Shown here in pieces: positions 47,735 to 59,170 of a stretch of DNA of 64,000 nucleotides (position 1 is its first letter; each line of letters begins with the position of its first letter). Under the pieces are notes generated by a model. It had not been told where the DNA came from. It saw only the letters and a list, made by a program, of their open reading frames with translations, and made no database searches. The translations under genes were made by a program, and so were the position numbers. Origin of the DNA: Dastarcus helophoroides (lineage: Eukaryota > Arthropoda > Insecta > Coleoptera > Bothrideridae); assembly GCA_028583605.1 (NCBI GenBank), contig CM053336.1:22491004-22555003 (forward strand). The letters run 5' to 3'.

Positions 47735-48430
47735 TTTCTCAAAGATTATGACTCCTCTTCTCTCCATAGAGTCTTGAAGCTGAACGTTGAAATTCTGCAT
47801 AACACGAAGTAACATATTCAACGGAATATTAGTAATTTCTTCCCAAAAAAAGCTTCCGAATATCTCGTGGTTTGTCAATGAACACATTGCATAGTCGCAT
47901 GTCGTAAGATCAGGCGATCTTGAGGGCCACTCAATGTCTGCGGGTCTGGAGATAACACGACCTGGAAACAATCTTCGCACGGATCCATTGATGCTCTTGC
48001 GGTATGTGAGCTAGCGCCATCTTGCTGGAACCAGCTATTGTTCTGGGAAAACATGTTCAGTTGTTGTTGTAAGGAACTGGTTAATCATGTCAGTTTAGCG
48101 TGCAGCATTGACTGTTAAAGCATTTTCATTGTGATCCTAAAAATATAAGGACCTATGATTCCCATTGAAGACATTGCGCACTATACTGTTACCTTAGGGC
48201 TGCGTAACGGCTGTTGATGAAGTTCTTGTGGATTTTCCAAAGCCCAATAACGGCTATTTTGTTTATTGGTATAGCCAGATAAATGGAAATGTGCTTCATC
48301 AGACATCCATAAATTGTAAACGGCAAGTTCATGGTTTGAGCAAAATGTAGGCGATCGGGAAGATCTGCTTGTTTCAATGCTTGGACAATCTGGATTTTGT
48401 AAGGATGAAAATTGAGAAGAAAAGTAGTCC
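47735..48430 (-). pseudogene. mariner-like DDE transposase relic (DUF4817 type), second family
   Basis: Reading - strand from about 48430: ADLPDRLHFAQTM (LTDLPDRLQFA-like), NLWMSDEAHFHLSGYTNKQN (first catalytic Asp in MSDEAHFHL), RYWALENPQELHQQPLRS, VWCAMSSMGIIGPYIF, then RTDMINQFLTT-type and, after shifts, 47980-47735 with IEWPSRSPDLTTCDYAM (third acidic site in SPDLTTCDY) and MLLRVMQNFNVQLQDSMERR. The order is complete for the DDE domain, but many frame changes are needed. Ends were not found. Confidence 0.8.
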
Positions 48431-48439
48431 TAGGTAAGC

Positions 48440-50184
48440 CTAAGGCCTGGCTTTGTTTTGGATTGCGCTCTACAGATGCAAAATTTTAACATTTCTTAAA
48501 ATCAAAATATTTGGATTAACATAAAAATTGTATAAAAAAGTTGACATTTTGAGGTTATACCTGAAATGTTGATATTATTTTAATGAATTATTCATTTTGT
48601 TTTCGACTTTTTCAAAATGTGACTTTAGACGTAGCAATTTTTACTTTATTCCTATTTAGACTTTAGAGATTTGATACTTAAAATTTTACTAGAAGATTTA
48701 ATTTTTCTTTTTTCTTTTCGACTTTAATCTAAACGTTTTAAACCTTTTACGAAAGTGGGAGATAAGATTCCTAATTTTGAGATAAAACTAAATAAAGAAA
48801 TAGAAAACTTGACGTGGAATTTTAAAAATAAAATACAAAAATTGCATCAAAAAATGCTAATGTTTTGGATGTCAATTCACGTGCAAACAGGATAGGTTTC
48901 GGGAATAGAATTAATGTTTTTCATCACCAAAATGTCCGGGTCGACGTCAGATCCTAGCCCGGACCTGTCGAAATGTGTTTTTGGAAGGTAATGTGGTCGG
49001 AAATTCAAAGAATTTTTAATATCTCCGTTACAGTAGAAAACTTCTCTACCTGCGTCGACCTTGGGTGCTAGATCCTTTCTTAAAAACCATGGACAAATGT
49101 TGCCTCGAAGACTTTGAAGTTAAAACTTGTTCTAATGCACATTTATTAGTTTCGAATTTTGGTTTCCAAACTTCAAATCTATGTTCAAACCAATTGGGCT
49201 GTGCTTTAGAATCCTTGTCTTCTGGGAACTTTTTCCTAGAGAGCAAGAGCTTCGCTAGATGGCAGTGTTTCAACTGTTGGTAGTTCAACTACCTATGATT
49301 CACTATACTTTCCTGGAGGGCTGCATGTATTTGTAGTCTAGGTAGCATTTTACTTGCATTAAAACTTGTTAACTGAATGTTTATTATTATAATAGAAAAG
49401 TTATAATAGAAGTTTTTAGGAGAATACCCAACCAGAGAAATTACTGATAGGTTGGAAATGTCTGTCGAATGTGTACAAGTAATTAGATCTGCATATTAGG
49501 ATAGTTCAAAATTCTTTACTCGACGCTTTGAAATATCGCATATAAAAAGGGTTTCACAATTTTCAAAAAAATCCAAATTACATACAAAATTTGAGTTTCA
49601 GATAGAGACGTTGATTTTAGATAGAAACATTAAAAAAATCTAGTTTACACTCGAAATATTGAGAAAAATTTGAAAATTTGGAATGAGTATGACAATTTTT
49701 AAAAAACCCCAAATTTCTACAAACATTTGAAATTAAAAAAGAAGTTTGAAATTTCATGAAAAAATACTCTTAAGTATAGAGGAAAAATAAGTTCCGGTTA
49801 AAATTAGGAAAATAATTACGCAAATTGTTTTTTCTTTTGTTTTAATATTTTTTACCCATACTCATTTTCGCACGAGCAAAATTCCAATTTTTTAAATCGA
49901 AAATTGGGGAAAAGTAAAAATTTAGAAGCTGAATTGGAAATTGCAAATTTGACTTAAGAGTTAAAATTTAGAGAATAAAAAAAAAACAAAATTTCAAGCT
50001 TACTTAAAATTTCTAATAGTTTTTATACGAGTTCAACATCTAAATTTCGAGTTTAATCTCGAAATTTTGAAATTCACGTAAGGTGAACTCTATACTTACT
50101 CGCAGTTCTCGAATTTATTTCTGAAATAAAAAAATTATAGATATCTGAAATTGAAAATCATTTTTGAATAAATATTATCATATC
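48440..50184. other. intergenic: loose array words and a dispersed repeat
   Basis: 48480-48850 and 49490-50140 contain TTTCGA/TCGAAA-type words. 48930-49300 holds a GC-richer segment with GTCCGGGTCGACGTCAG and the phrase shared with 38520-38585. The frames there are open on both strands (72-80 codons) with no recognised product. Confidence 0.4.
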
Positions 50185-50217
50185 CATGGCTTTGCTATGT
50201 GGGTAAGTACGCCACTG
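50185..50217. mobile_element. orphan hAT-type end
   Basis: Ends GGTAAGTACGCCACTG at 50217; reversed it begins CAGTGGCGTACTTACC. The following octamer is CCTGTTAT. No partner with that octamer was found. Confidence 0.45.
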
Positions 50218-50621
50218 CCTGTTATTTAAGCGGTTTTTGATTGAATCTATATAATGATAACCAAAATAAGTAATAATGAGTATAATAATAATATTTATTC
50301 AATCAACGAAGCGATGTAACAGAAATTTTCCCAGACACAACCTGTATAGCGAAATTTGCTCTTAATATGATCATAGAAATAAAACTGAGCTGACATTCGA
50401 CGTTGACAATTCTTCACTTTTCTGTGATCATTCTTTTGTGATTGTGGTTTGCATGTGCCTGGTACGTTAAAAATATCTCACAATTTTTTGTGATAAATAA
50501 GTACACTGGATTTAAAGTCCATTTCATATAAAGTACTTCGCGTGTTAATATCGTCTTGTAAAGTAAACAGACAGGGTCAATTATTTTGACGCGAATTAGC
50601 TGAACCTTAGTCGCCCTCGAT

Positions 50622-50660
50622 TATATAAAGATCGTTAAATTCCCATCATCTTGAGCAGTT
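50622..50660 (+). promoter_or_regulatory. possible TATA-type promoter of the small two-exon gene
   Basis: TATATAAAG at 50622-50630 is followed about 34 bases later by an initiator-like AGCAGTT. It lies about 130 bases before the ATG of the short frame. Two short upstream frames (ATG at 50707 and 50731) would lie in the leader unless it is spliced at 50771. Confidence 0.3.
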
Positions 50661-50788
50661 TCAGGTATTGATAGGTTCCAGTGCATTTACATTAGTCAGT
50701 CAATCGATGACGCTCTGAAAGAAAGTAGCTATGTTGAAAAACTATGTTTAATCAGCATTTTCCACTTGCAGGGGTGGACAGTGGGATA

Positions 50789-50839
50789 ATGAAACTGTCG
50801 CAGACTACCTACTTTGCTCTACGTTTTATGATTTCCCAC
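50789..50839 (+). CDS. putative membrane microprotein, exon 1
   Basis: The ATG at 50789 opens a 17-codon exon (MKLSQTTYFALRFMISH) ending on a codon boundary at the perfect donor GTAAGT (50840-50845). A good acceptor (TTTTCCACTTGCAG, ending 50771) sits just upstream, and the frame stays open back to it. The exon may therefore be internal, with coding sequence extending 5-prime into an exon I cannot find. Joined to 56012-56134 it gives 58 residues. Confidence 0.5.
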
Positions 50840-50845
50840 GTAAGT

Positions 50846-51430
50846 TTATTTTCTAACTTTTAATAATAAGACTTCAGATGTTACTTTTCATCGTGATCTT
50901 TTATCTAATAACTAGATTGGGTTTCTTTCCAAGGTTGGCTTTTATTTTCAAGTTCAAAATTGCAGCTTGGCTTTTCTCATTTTATGTTTAAATATAGAAG
51001 CATGGATAAAATTTTGGCACAAATTTTTGGCTTCAAAATTTATTTACCAGCTCTTATGTAAAAATTAAATACGCCTTTTTACCTTACTAATTTTATTTTG
51101 CATGCATTGACAAATTTCCAATGTCTATGGTGTGATTTAGAAAATTTGGTCTCAAATCAAAACTTGAATGTACTGAAATATCAACTGTAAACTTGATCAA
51201 ACCGCGGTAACGTGCTCTTTATTTTTCCCTTAAAAGAACGGAACGCGATTTCTTCACTGTTTATGTAGATTTATTATTTATTAATAATAATTAATGTACC
51301 TTCTTATCAGAGTAAATTTAATTCAGTCATATTTTTACAATTTTTGGGCTTTTCAGGAAACCTATATTTTTTAAATTAATATCCTTCGGTCCTAACGCCT
51401 TTGTAAATACTAGATACATACCTGGTTAAC
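50846..51430. other. intron of the small gene, non-array part
   Basis: AT-rich; no exon or element seen before the array. Confidence 0.35.
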
Positions 51431-53180
51431 ATTTCAACTATCCAAAATTTCGACATTTTTTAAAATTCTAGGTTTTCTCAACATTTCGACTTTGTTGAAA
51501 ACTTAACCTTTCTGACAATATTCGAAAATTTCAGATTTTTTCGAACACTTGATAATGAAAATTAAATTTTTTGAAAGGTTGGATTTTCAAAATTTGGACT
51601 TCTTTTCAAAATTTGGACTTTTCAAAATTTCGACTTCTTGTTAAAAATGGCACTTTTTTAAGTTTTTCGACTTTTTCTTAAAATTTTAGCTTCGTTCAAG
51701 ATTTATGGTTTTTGCATTTCCGAAAATGTATATTTTTTTTGAAATTTTGACTTCAAAATTTTCGACTTGGAAATTTAAACTTTTTTTTCGAAAATTTAGC
51801 CTTTTTCAAAGTTTTAAATTTTTTTTAGATAGTTTCGACCCTAAAATATCGAAATTTTTTTAATTTTGACTGTTATTTAAAATTTCAAATTGTTTGAATG
51901 CTTAGAATGTTTAGAAAATTTTGCCCATTTTTAATTTTGTGAAAATTTCATTTTTCAAACTTTGGACTTTTTTGCAAACTTGATTGTTTTTTGGGATTTT
52001 TTTTTAAATCTCCATGTTTTGGAGTTTTTTGAAAATTTCGAATTTATTGGTAAATTTGACAATTTTTGCTCAAATTTAAACATTTTTTTCAAAATGTCCG
52101 CATTTTAATTTAAATTTGGACTTTTTTGAAGTTTTCGACGTTGTTTCAAAATTTTTGGATTTTTATGAAAATTTCCAATCAAAAACCTTTGACATTTTTA
52201 AAAATTGTTCGACTTTTATTGAAAATTAAATTTCAATCACATTTTTGAAGTCTAAATGCCAAAGAAAAGCCAAAATTTTGGCTTTTATTTAGACCAATGT
52301 ATTTAGATCAAAATTTTACTTATTTTCAAAATTGGTCCAATTTCGATTTTTCTGCGTACATTTTTTACTTTCTTTGGACAATTCTAATTTTTTTGCTCTA
52401 AATCTCGGAATTTTTTTCATAAGTTTTCTTTTCAAAACAATTCGATTTATTTGAAAATTTCGCCATTTCAAAATTTCCACTTTTTCTAAATTTCGACATT
52501 TCTGTGAGAATTTGGATATTTTGAAATTTTGATATTTTTTGTAAATGTCGACTTTTTAAGCAAATTCGATATTTTCACTTTTTTCAAAGTAAGTAAATTT
52601 CAACTTTTCCTAAAACTTCGAGTGTTTTTAAATAATAACTCCTATTTTTTTTTTTTGGAAATTTTTACTTTTTTTCAAAGTTTCGATTTCAGAATTGCGG
52701 CCTTTTTTTTTCGAAATTTTTACTTTTTCTACATTTTGAATGAATATTTTGTCTACTTTTTTTTAATTGCAAAATTTTTGAACGTGATGACCTGTTCACT
52801 GAATGTTTTTCAAATATTTACTTTAAATTTTCTCCTCTTTTTTTTATAGAAATTTTCGATATTTAAAAATTTCTATTTTTCTCAAAATTTCGACTTTTTT
52901 TTCTAAATTTCAACATTTCGTGAAAATTTCGACTTCAGAATTATGATTTTTTTTTTATATTTCAAAATTTCCACTTTTTTAAAATTACATTTTTGGTTTT
53001 TTGACTTTTTGAAAATTTCGATGTTTTTAACATCTTCACTTTTTCCATTTGTAACGAAATTTAACCTTTCTCAAAATTTTGAGTTTTTTTTTAAATTTCG
53101 ATTCTTTCAAAATGTCAATCTTTCTAAAATTTCATCTTTAAATTTTTTTCTTTTTTTGGAAAATTTCATTCATCTTGTTC
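51430..53180 (+). repeat. TTTCGAC satellite array, block 5, T-rich on + strand
   Basis: About 1.75 kb of TTTTCAAAATTTCGACTTTT variants in one polarity, inside the intron of the small gene. It ends in a scrap (GCAACCAAGAAAGATTAAAA, near 53185) that resembles the outer edge of the terminal repeat at 17754-17966, so a Penelope-like remnant may border it. Confidence 0.8.
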
Positions 53181-53209
53181 CCTGCAACCAAGAAAGATTA
53201 AAAAATGCA

Positions 53210-54430
53210 GTTCCTAGAGAGTAATCTCCTACTAATTTTAAAATTCTATTTCACTTCTTGTTACTCCCTTAACTCAGTCGATCAGAAGTTCTCTGTATTA
53301 TTGTATTTAATATTAGAAATCTAAGATTTTTTTTCAGATCTTCAGTTTTAGTCGAAAGTTTCAACAGGAAATTTCGATTTGAGTCTTTTTTTCTCGAAAT
53401 TTCAGATTTAATTTATTTTCTCGAAATGTCAAATTTAACATCCAAATTTCGACTTTACTCTCAAGGTTTCTACTTCAATTTCTGAAATTATTAGATTTTA
53501 ACTTTTCCAAGCAATTGACGTTATTATTCTATACTGTGTGGAATTGGTCAAGAATTTTCAAAACAAACCAACTGCCCAGACATTTAGAAAGTTTGAGGAT
53601 AGGCAGCGATACGCGTACTATAGTTTGAGTATTGCTGTTTTAAAACATTTACATTTAAGTAACCAAAAATTCTCAGATTTAGAAAATATTAAAATTCTTC
53701 ATAAACCCCAAGAACAGTTAAAATGTAATTTGCTGTTATAATTGTTAATATAAAAATCCCAGTTGAATGCTCCATCGAACTTTCTAAATGGTCAATTAGA
53801 ACTAATCACATTTCTGTTTAAAGTAGTAAGCAAACTTTCCCGTTATTAGGAATAATCTTTACAGTAAACTAATTAGCCCTTATTTATATGAATGTCTGCC
53901 AAATAATCAGTGACCTTCTAATGATAAACCTATCACAACTGTAGCTAGTTGGAGTATTTGTTTTAGGCTCTATTTGCTGTAAACTAATTTTTAATTAACT
54001 CTTTTCAGTACTAAATTGTTTCTAATAAGAACTTTTTCATTTGATCCTTTTCTAGCCCCTATATATAGACCTAGTTTAAAATATTTTGCACGTAATTTGA
54101 GACTTTTGCAAAAATTTCGTTCGGTTTTTATTTATTAGGCGCGTTGAGCAACTTTTGAGAGGGGAAACTTTCTGTTTCGCATCACCACGCTAATTCTCGT
54201 TATCAACATGCTCCAATGTTAACAGTATTATGTAGCTGTGAGAAAAAAGCGTAACAGAATTTAAAAAATTGCGTGATCAAGATCGGCGTTTGAAATCACA
54301 ACCTACCACGCAAGCAGCAACCATTCTACCCATTGCGCCATACCCTCCTATTGAATCCAAAGCTTAAAACTGACTGTATCAAAATGGTAAAAATGCTGGC
54401 AATTTTTTAAATTTCCACTTCTGTGGGCAG
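53210..54430. other. intron, AT-rich, no recognised gene
   Basis: A 67-codon frame at 53538-53741 (with FRKFEDRQRYAYYSL) is not low-complexity, but I do not recognise it and it lacks splice sites. Near 54245 GCGTAACAGAATTTAAAAA recalls the MITE family of 44872. Confidence 0.35.
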
Positions 54431-54439
54431 TCTCCTTAA

Positions 54440-55560
54440 TGTGAAATTTTTCTAAGAAAATCAATTTTCAACAGAAGTCAAAAAAATAGTCAAAATTCCG
54501 AAGGGGGTGTATTTCTAGCAAAAATACGCAAAAAAACAGTAGAAATGGATCACAGAAATTTAAATTTTGAAAAAAAAAGATTAATTTCGAAGAAAAAGTT
54601 GAGATTTCTAAGATCGTAATGGATATGATGTTAACATAAAAGTCGAAATTTCCAGAGATAATTTTTGAGAAAAAGCCGAATTTCAAGGAAAAACCTACAT
54701 TTCCAAAAACAAATTTTGAAAAAAAAGTAGAAATTTCTAGAAGATTAAAATTTCGAAAAAAAAATACAAATTTTGAAGAAAAAGTCGCCTTCCACAAATA
54801 TTAAATTCTGGATTTTGAAATGAACGTGAAAATTTTGAGAAAAAGTTAAATTTTAAGCAAACGTTAAAAATATCTGAATGTTCTGATTCTGCCAAGCAGA
54901 AACATTCAAAAAGAATCCAATGTTAAAAAAATCCCTTTTCGAAAAAAAGAAACTTCAAAGAAAAAGCCGAATTCTAGTAGAAATTCTAAATACCTCAGAC
55001 GTAAATTTAAAAAAAAATGGGCAAATTTTGAAAAAACTTAAAATTTTTCGATTGTATATTTATATTCTCTTGACTGAAGTCAGAGGGAGACAAGTGCCCC
55101 ACCATGACATCAGAAAATGTCCAATATTGAGATAAATGTTAACATTTTGAGAAACAAGTTGGAATTTTCAGAAAATGGGGTTTAAGAAATCTCGAAAACC
55201 TTAAAATTTCCAAAGAAAATTTGCTAGGCCCATTGTCTTTTTAAAAAAAAAATTGAGAAATTCCAAAAAAAGTTCACAATTTTTACTTCTTTATCAAACC
55301 ACCAAATTTTGAGAAAAAAGAAAATTTTGATGAACAAGTCGCAAGTTGCAGAAATTCGGATTTTAAAAAAGTGGAAATTTTCAGAAAAGGTCGAATTTTG
55401 AAAAATGGAAATTTTGAAGAAAAAAAAACAAAAAATTAAGAGATAAAAATTCAAAATTTTAAAGAGATCAGGTTGTGAAAAGAGCGAAGTCACATTTTAA
55501 TAATAAATTTGGAATTTTAAAATAGACACATTTTGCAAAAAAAAAGAAAGAAGACTTCAG
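54440..55560 (-). repeat. TTTCGAC satellite array, block 6, A-rich on + strand
   Basis: About 1.1 kb of GTCGAAATTTCCAGAAAAAG-like units, opposite polarity to block 5 in the same intron. Confidence 0.8.
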
Positions 55561-56011
55561 TCATTGAGTGCCCATCGAAAAGTATTGTAAATGTAGGGAA
55601 AATATGCATCACTATTGGATTGTAGATAAATATGTAATAATCGGTGAAAATTTGCGTGCGCAAATGCATATAATCCGGTCTCTATTTATAACATTAAGTA
55701 GGGAAGAAAATGTTTTTTATTTGACTTAACCCGAATGAAAATGACGTATTTAACACAGGAAAATGAGACAATTTTTGCGTTCATCCTAATTCTAGCAGAC
55801 GCAGTATTTTGACGTAAATCCCAACTAAAATTCATAAATTACTGGCAACTTATCAATCACTTTACTAATGAATGTTATAATTTATCTTATTTTGGCATTC
55901 CCGATTAGTGTGTCGATAACTTTATGTAATTATAGATTTATTCCGAATTATCACTGTATATGTAATTTTGTGTACCTTGGATATCTTACGTAAACAATTT
56001 TATTCTTTCAG

Positions 56012-56137
56012 AATACATCATTGGGCAAAAGACATGCTGACCGATTGGTGTTTCCAACTGCGCTTTTGTTAGCTGGACTAGGAGTAGGAATGTCTTCTTT
56101 TAGTCTTAAGCAGCTGTTGGCGCAAAAATCACAATAA
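56012..56137 (+). CDS. putative membrane microprotein, exon 2
   Basis: The acceptor TTTTATTCTTTCAG ends at 56011. In phase 0 the frame runs 41 codons (NTSLGKRHADRLVF..., hydrophobic core PTALLLAGLGVGMSSF, basic tail LKQLLAQKSQ) to TAA at 56135-56137. One hydrophobic segment of about 17 residues with a basic stretch on each side suggests a single-pass protein of an internal membrane, perhaps mitochondrial. That is inference. I do not recognise the family. No canonical AATAAA follows within 500 bases; AATAAT occurs at about 56551. Confidence 0.55.
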   Translation, partial: NTSLGKRHADRLVFPTALLLAGLGVGMSSFSLKQLLAQKSQ

Positions 56138-56690
56138 CGAGGCATTAACTTACAGATGCCTCCATTAGTAGAAGAAATAATGTTTACATTGATAGCTGCT
56201 CATATTGTTCTTCCATGTATCAGACTTAATCCATAATGGATAGTTGTAAAAAAGTTACAGTGTTTAAATACAAGCACTATTACTACAAATTTATATTTAC
56301 TATAAATTTGTCGTAATTGGTCAACTTTTAAATGTGTATTCATATTTAGGTGTATTTATTCTTTATGTAATTACTTTTAAATGCATTACAAATTACCAAG
56401 TGCCAATTATTTTTAAGACCACAAAATCAATACTAAGTCAACCATAACAAATGTTTACCATGTTGTCTTAAAACTATTAGGATTTATAACACAATGTGAA
56501 CTTGAACACCACCATCAATGTATTACAGTATTTGTATCTTATTTGAAATAATAATGATTTATTTGCTTAGTCTTTGTATCTTTTAACCCTTGAAAGAAAT
56601 TGTCCTATTGTCCTGCAAAGCCAAGCAGGCATATGGCAGATGCGTCCAGAATTTTTTTTTCAGGCCACCGGCCTGATGGATGTATGTCGA
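56138..56690. other. 3-prime flank of the small gene
   Basis: AT-rich, probably 3-prime UTR then intergenic DNA. No further frame seen. Confidence 0.4.
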
Positions 56691-56745
56691 CCGAGGGTGT
56701 CGTTATGTCGACCGAGGCTGTCGTTTTGTCGACCGAGGCTGTAAT
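56690..56745 (+). repeat. short tandem repeat with GTCGACCGAGG unit
   Basis: Three copies of a roughly 21-base unit, TATGTCGACCGAGGCTGTCG and variants (GAGGGTGTCG in the first, TTTGTCGACC in the third). It is strikingly GC-rich against its surroundings and is preceded by the small palindromic word GGCCACCGGCC. Confidence 0.85.
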
Positions 56746-58544
56746 ACCCGTAATGCCTTCAACTTTAATGCTCTAGCAGGCTGTTATTTAATTCGATTTT
56801 TTTTTAGACGTTTTGATTTATTAATTTGACATCCATTATGTTCAGAACGCCATTGCATAGCAGCATGCTAACGTGGTAATGTTATAAATTTATAATGCCC
56901 TAGAGAGGGGTTCGTCAAACCGTGGCTCGCGAGCCGCATGTGGCTTTTAAAAGACAATTGCGGCTCTTTAAATTCCCCCAAAAAGCTAGAATGGCCAGAC
57001 ATCCAGTAAATGAGTACTCGTTAAACAAGTGAACCACAGAAGTCGAAATTTCCAAAAATACTTTTCTAGGAATTTTTACGTTTTGCTAAAATTTCAAGAA
57101 GTATTTTTCCGAAATTTTTGCTTAATTTGTATTAACATTGTGGAAAAACATGAAATTTCCAGAAAAAGACCAATTTGGGGAGTCGAAATTTCTAAAAAAT
57201 ATTTTTCTCATGATTTTTACTTTTTTATTTGTAAATTTTCTGCAGCCTTGGAATTTCGTGAAAAAAAGTTGAATTACTTTTGTGAGAAAAAAATCTAAAT
57301 TTACAGAAAGAGCAAATATCTGAATAAAAGCTGAAATTTCCAGAAAAGCCGACTTCAGCAAAAGGAAGAGATTTCGATAAAATTGAGAGAAAGAGACTTT
57401 GAAAAATTGAGAAAAATGAAGATATTCGAACAAATTGAGAAAAAGAGATTCGAAAAAATTGAGAAAAAGGAAGAAATTTCAAAAAAAATGAATTTATCAA
57501 AAGTTCTTAAAAAAAGGTAAAATTTTAGAAAAAAAGATTCGAATTTCGACAATAGATTAAAGCCCAGAACAAATAAAAAACCTGAAATTTTTAGACAAAT
57601 TTGAATTTTTTGAAAAACTATAAAATATCAAAAAGATAAATTGTAATAATAAACTTGAAGCTTAAAAAAAATTGCCGCATTTTAAAAAATTCAAAGTTTT
57701 TCAGGGAAGACGAAAAAAGTCAAATTTCAGGAAAAATTTCAAGGAAAAAGTTAAAATTTTAAGATAAGCCCAAAATTTCTACAAAAAAGTTGCAATTTTC
57801 CAGAGAATATTAAATTTTGAGAAGAAATTTGAAATTTTTAGAACAAGATTAAAAAAACCGAAATTATTTAAGAAATACAAATTTCGAGAAAATTGGTAAA
57901 ATAATTTCGAAAAAAAGAGAATGTCGATAAAACTTCCTGTTCCGAGAAAAGTATTGAACTTTAAAAATTGTCAAAATTTCCCAGAGAAAGCCAAATTTTA
58001 AGAAAAAAAATCAAATTTTGAGATTTGAAGACAGATGAATTTTGTCGAAATAAAGATTGAAATTTCCAGAAAAAGCTTAATTTAAAAAAAAATGTCGAAA
58101 ACAAATGAATTTGTCAAAAGTTCTCCAAAAAAAGTAATATTATAGGAAAAGACTTCGAATTTTGACAATCGATTGAAATTCGCAGAACAAATTTAAAAAC
58201 TTGAGATAGACAAATTTAAATTTTGTAAAAAAATTCGAAAACAAAAATTGTAAAAAATTAAAAGCTTTAAAAAAATGTCGAACTTTTTTAGAAATCGAAG
58301 TTTTTCAGAGAAGAAGAAAATAAAAAATTTGTTTTTTTTTCAAAAAAAGTTCAATTTTGAGAATAAATTAGAAATTTCGAGAACAACACGAATTTAAAAA
58401 ACCCAAATGTTCAGTTAAATTCGAATTTTGGTAGAATTGGTAAAATAATTTCAAAAGAAAAGACAATGTTAATACAACTTCCAGTTTCGATAAAAATGTT
58501 GAACTTTAAAGAAAAGTCAAATTTTAAGAGAAAATATCAAATTG

Positions 58545-59170
58545 ACGAATTTCGTCGAAAAAATCGCAGCTTGCAGAAACAATAAAATGTTGAATTTTAA
58601 GTCAAAATTTCGAAAAAAAAAACCAAATTTTGCGAAACAAGTCCAAATTTGTAGAAAGTAAATAAAAGTTTAAATGTTTAGTAAAAGTCAATATTTGGGC
58701 AAAATTGCGAAATTTGGAAAACGGACAAATTTTAAAAAGAATATGGAGATTTCGAGAATAATGTTGAAGTATTGAAGGTCAAAATTTGACATTTCCAACC
58801 CTTACTTCGAGGAATTCTTTAATATCCATAACGTAACGTAACAAAATTAAAAATTCCACAAATATTCAACGAAAACCTTGTGGAATTTTTAAATTTTGCT
58901 GCGTTTTTTATCGTTAATAAAGTTTATTGGTTGTGGTCAAAACTTCCCAAAGTCAAATTTTGAGATGAAATCGAACATTTTGAACATAGGCAGATAAATT
59001 TCGTCAAAAATATCGCAGTTTGCAGAAATAATAAATGTCGAATTTTAAAAGTCGAAATTTCGAAAAAAAAAACCGAATTTTGTGTAACAAATCCAAATTT
59101 GTAGAAAATAAATAAACGTTTAAATGTTTAGTAAAAGTCAATTTTGGGGAAAATGCCGAAATTTGGTAAA
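58545..59170 (+). repeat. segmental duplication of about 165 bp inside the array
   Basis: The stretch from TCGCAGCTTGCAGAAACAAT (about 58564) to GGGCAAAATTGCGAAATTTG recurs at about 59007-59165. Both share AAATTTGTAGAAA.TAAATAAA and GTTTAAATGTTTAGTAAAAG. Offset is about 450 bases, with the MITE between the copies. A further longer-range repeat links about 57496-57610 and 58116-58230 (offset near 620). Confidence 0.75.
58786..58942. mobile_element. short inverted-repeat element (MITE), copy C
   Basis: Starts TTGACATTTCCAACCCTTAC, then AATTCTTTAATATCCATAAC. Inner arms TAAAAATTCCACAA and TTGTGGAATTTTTA can pair. It ends TCGTTAATAAAGTTTATTGG. Same family as copies A and B. Confidence 0.75.

Noticed and set aside
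49046..49288. Open frames on both strands of 72-80 codons
   Set aside because: They cover a dispersed repeat also present near 38520; neither frame is recognised.
38220..50217. Pairing the orphan hAT ends at 38366 and 50217 with other ends in the window
   Set aside because: The flanking octamers GGTTCCTT and CCTGTTAT have no partner next to any left end I could find.
53538..53741. 67-codon frame with mixed composition
   Set aside because: Not low complexity, but no family recognised, no splice sites in phase and no neighbours; too weak to call a gene.
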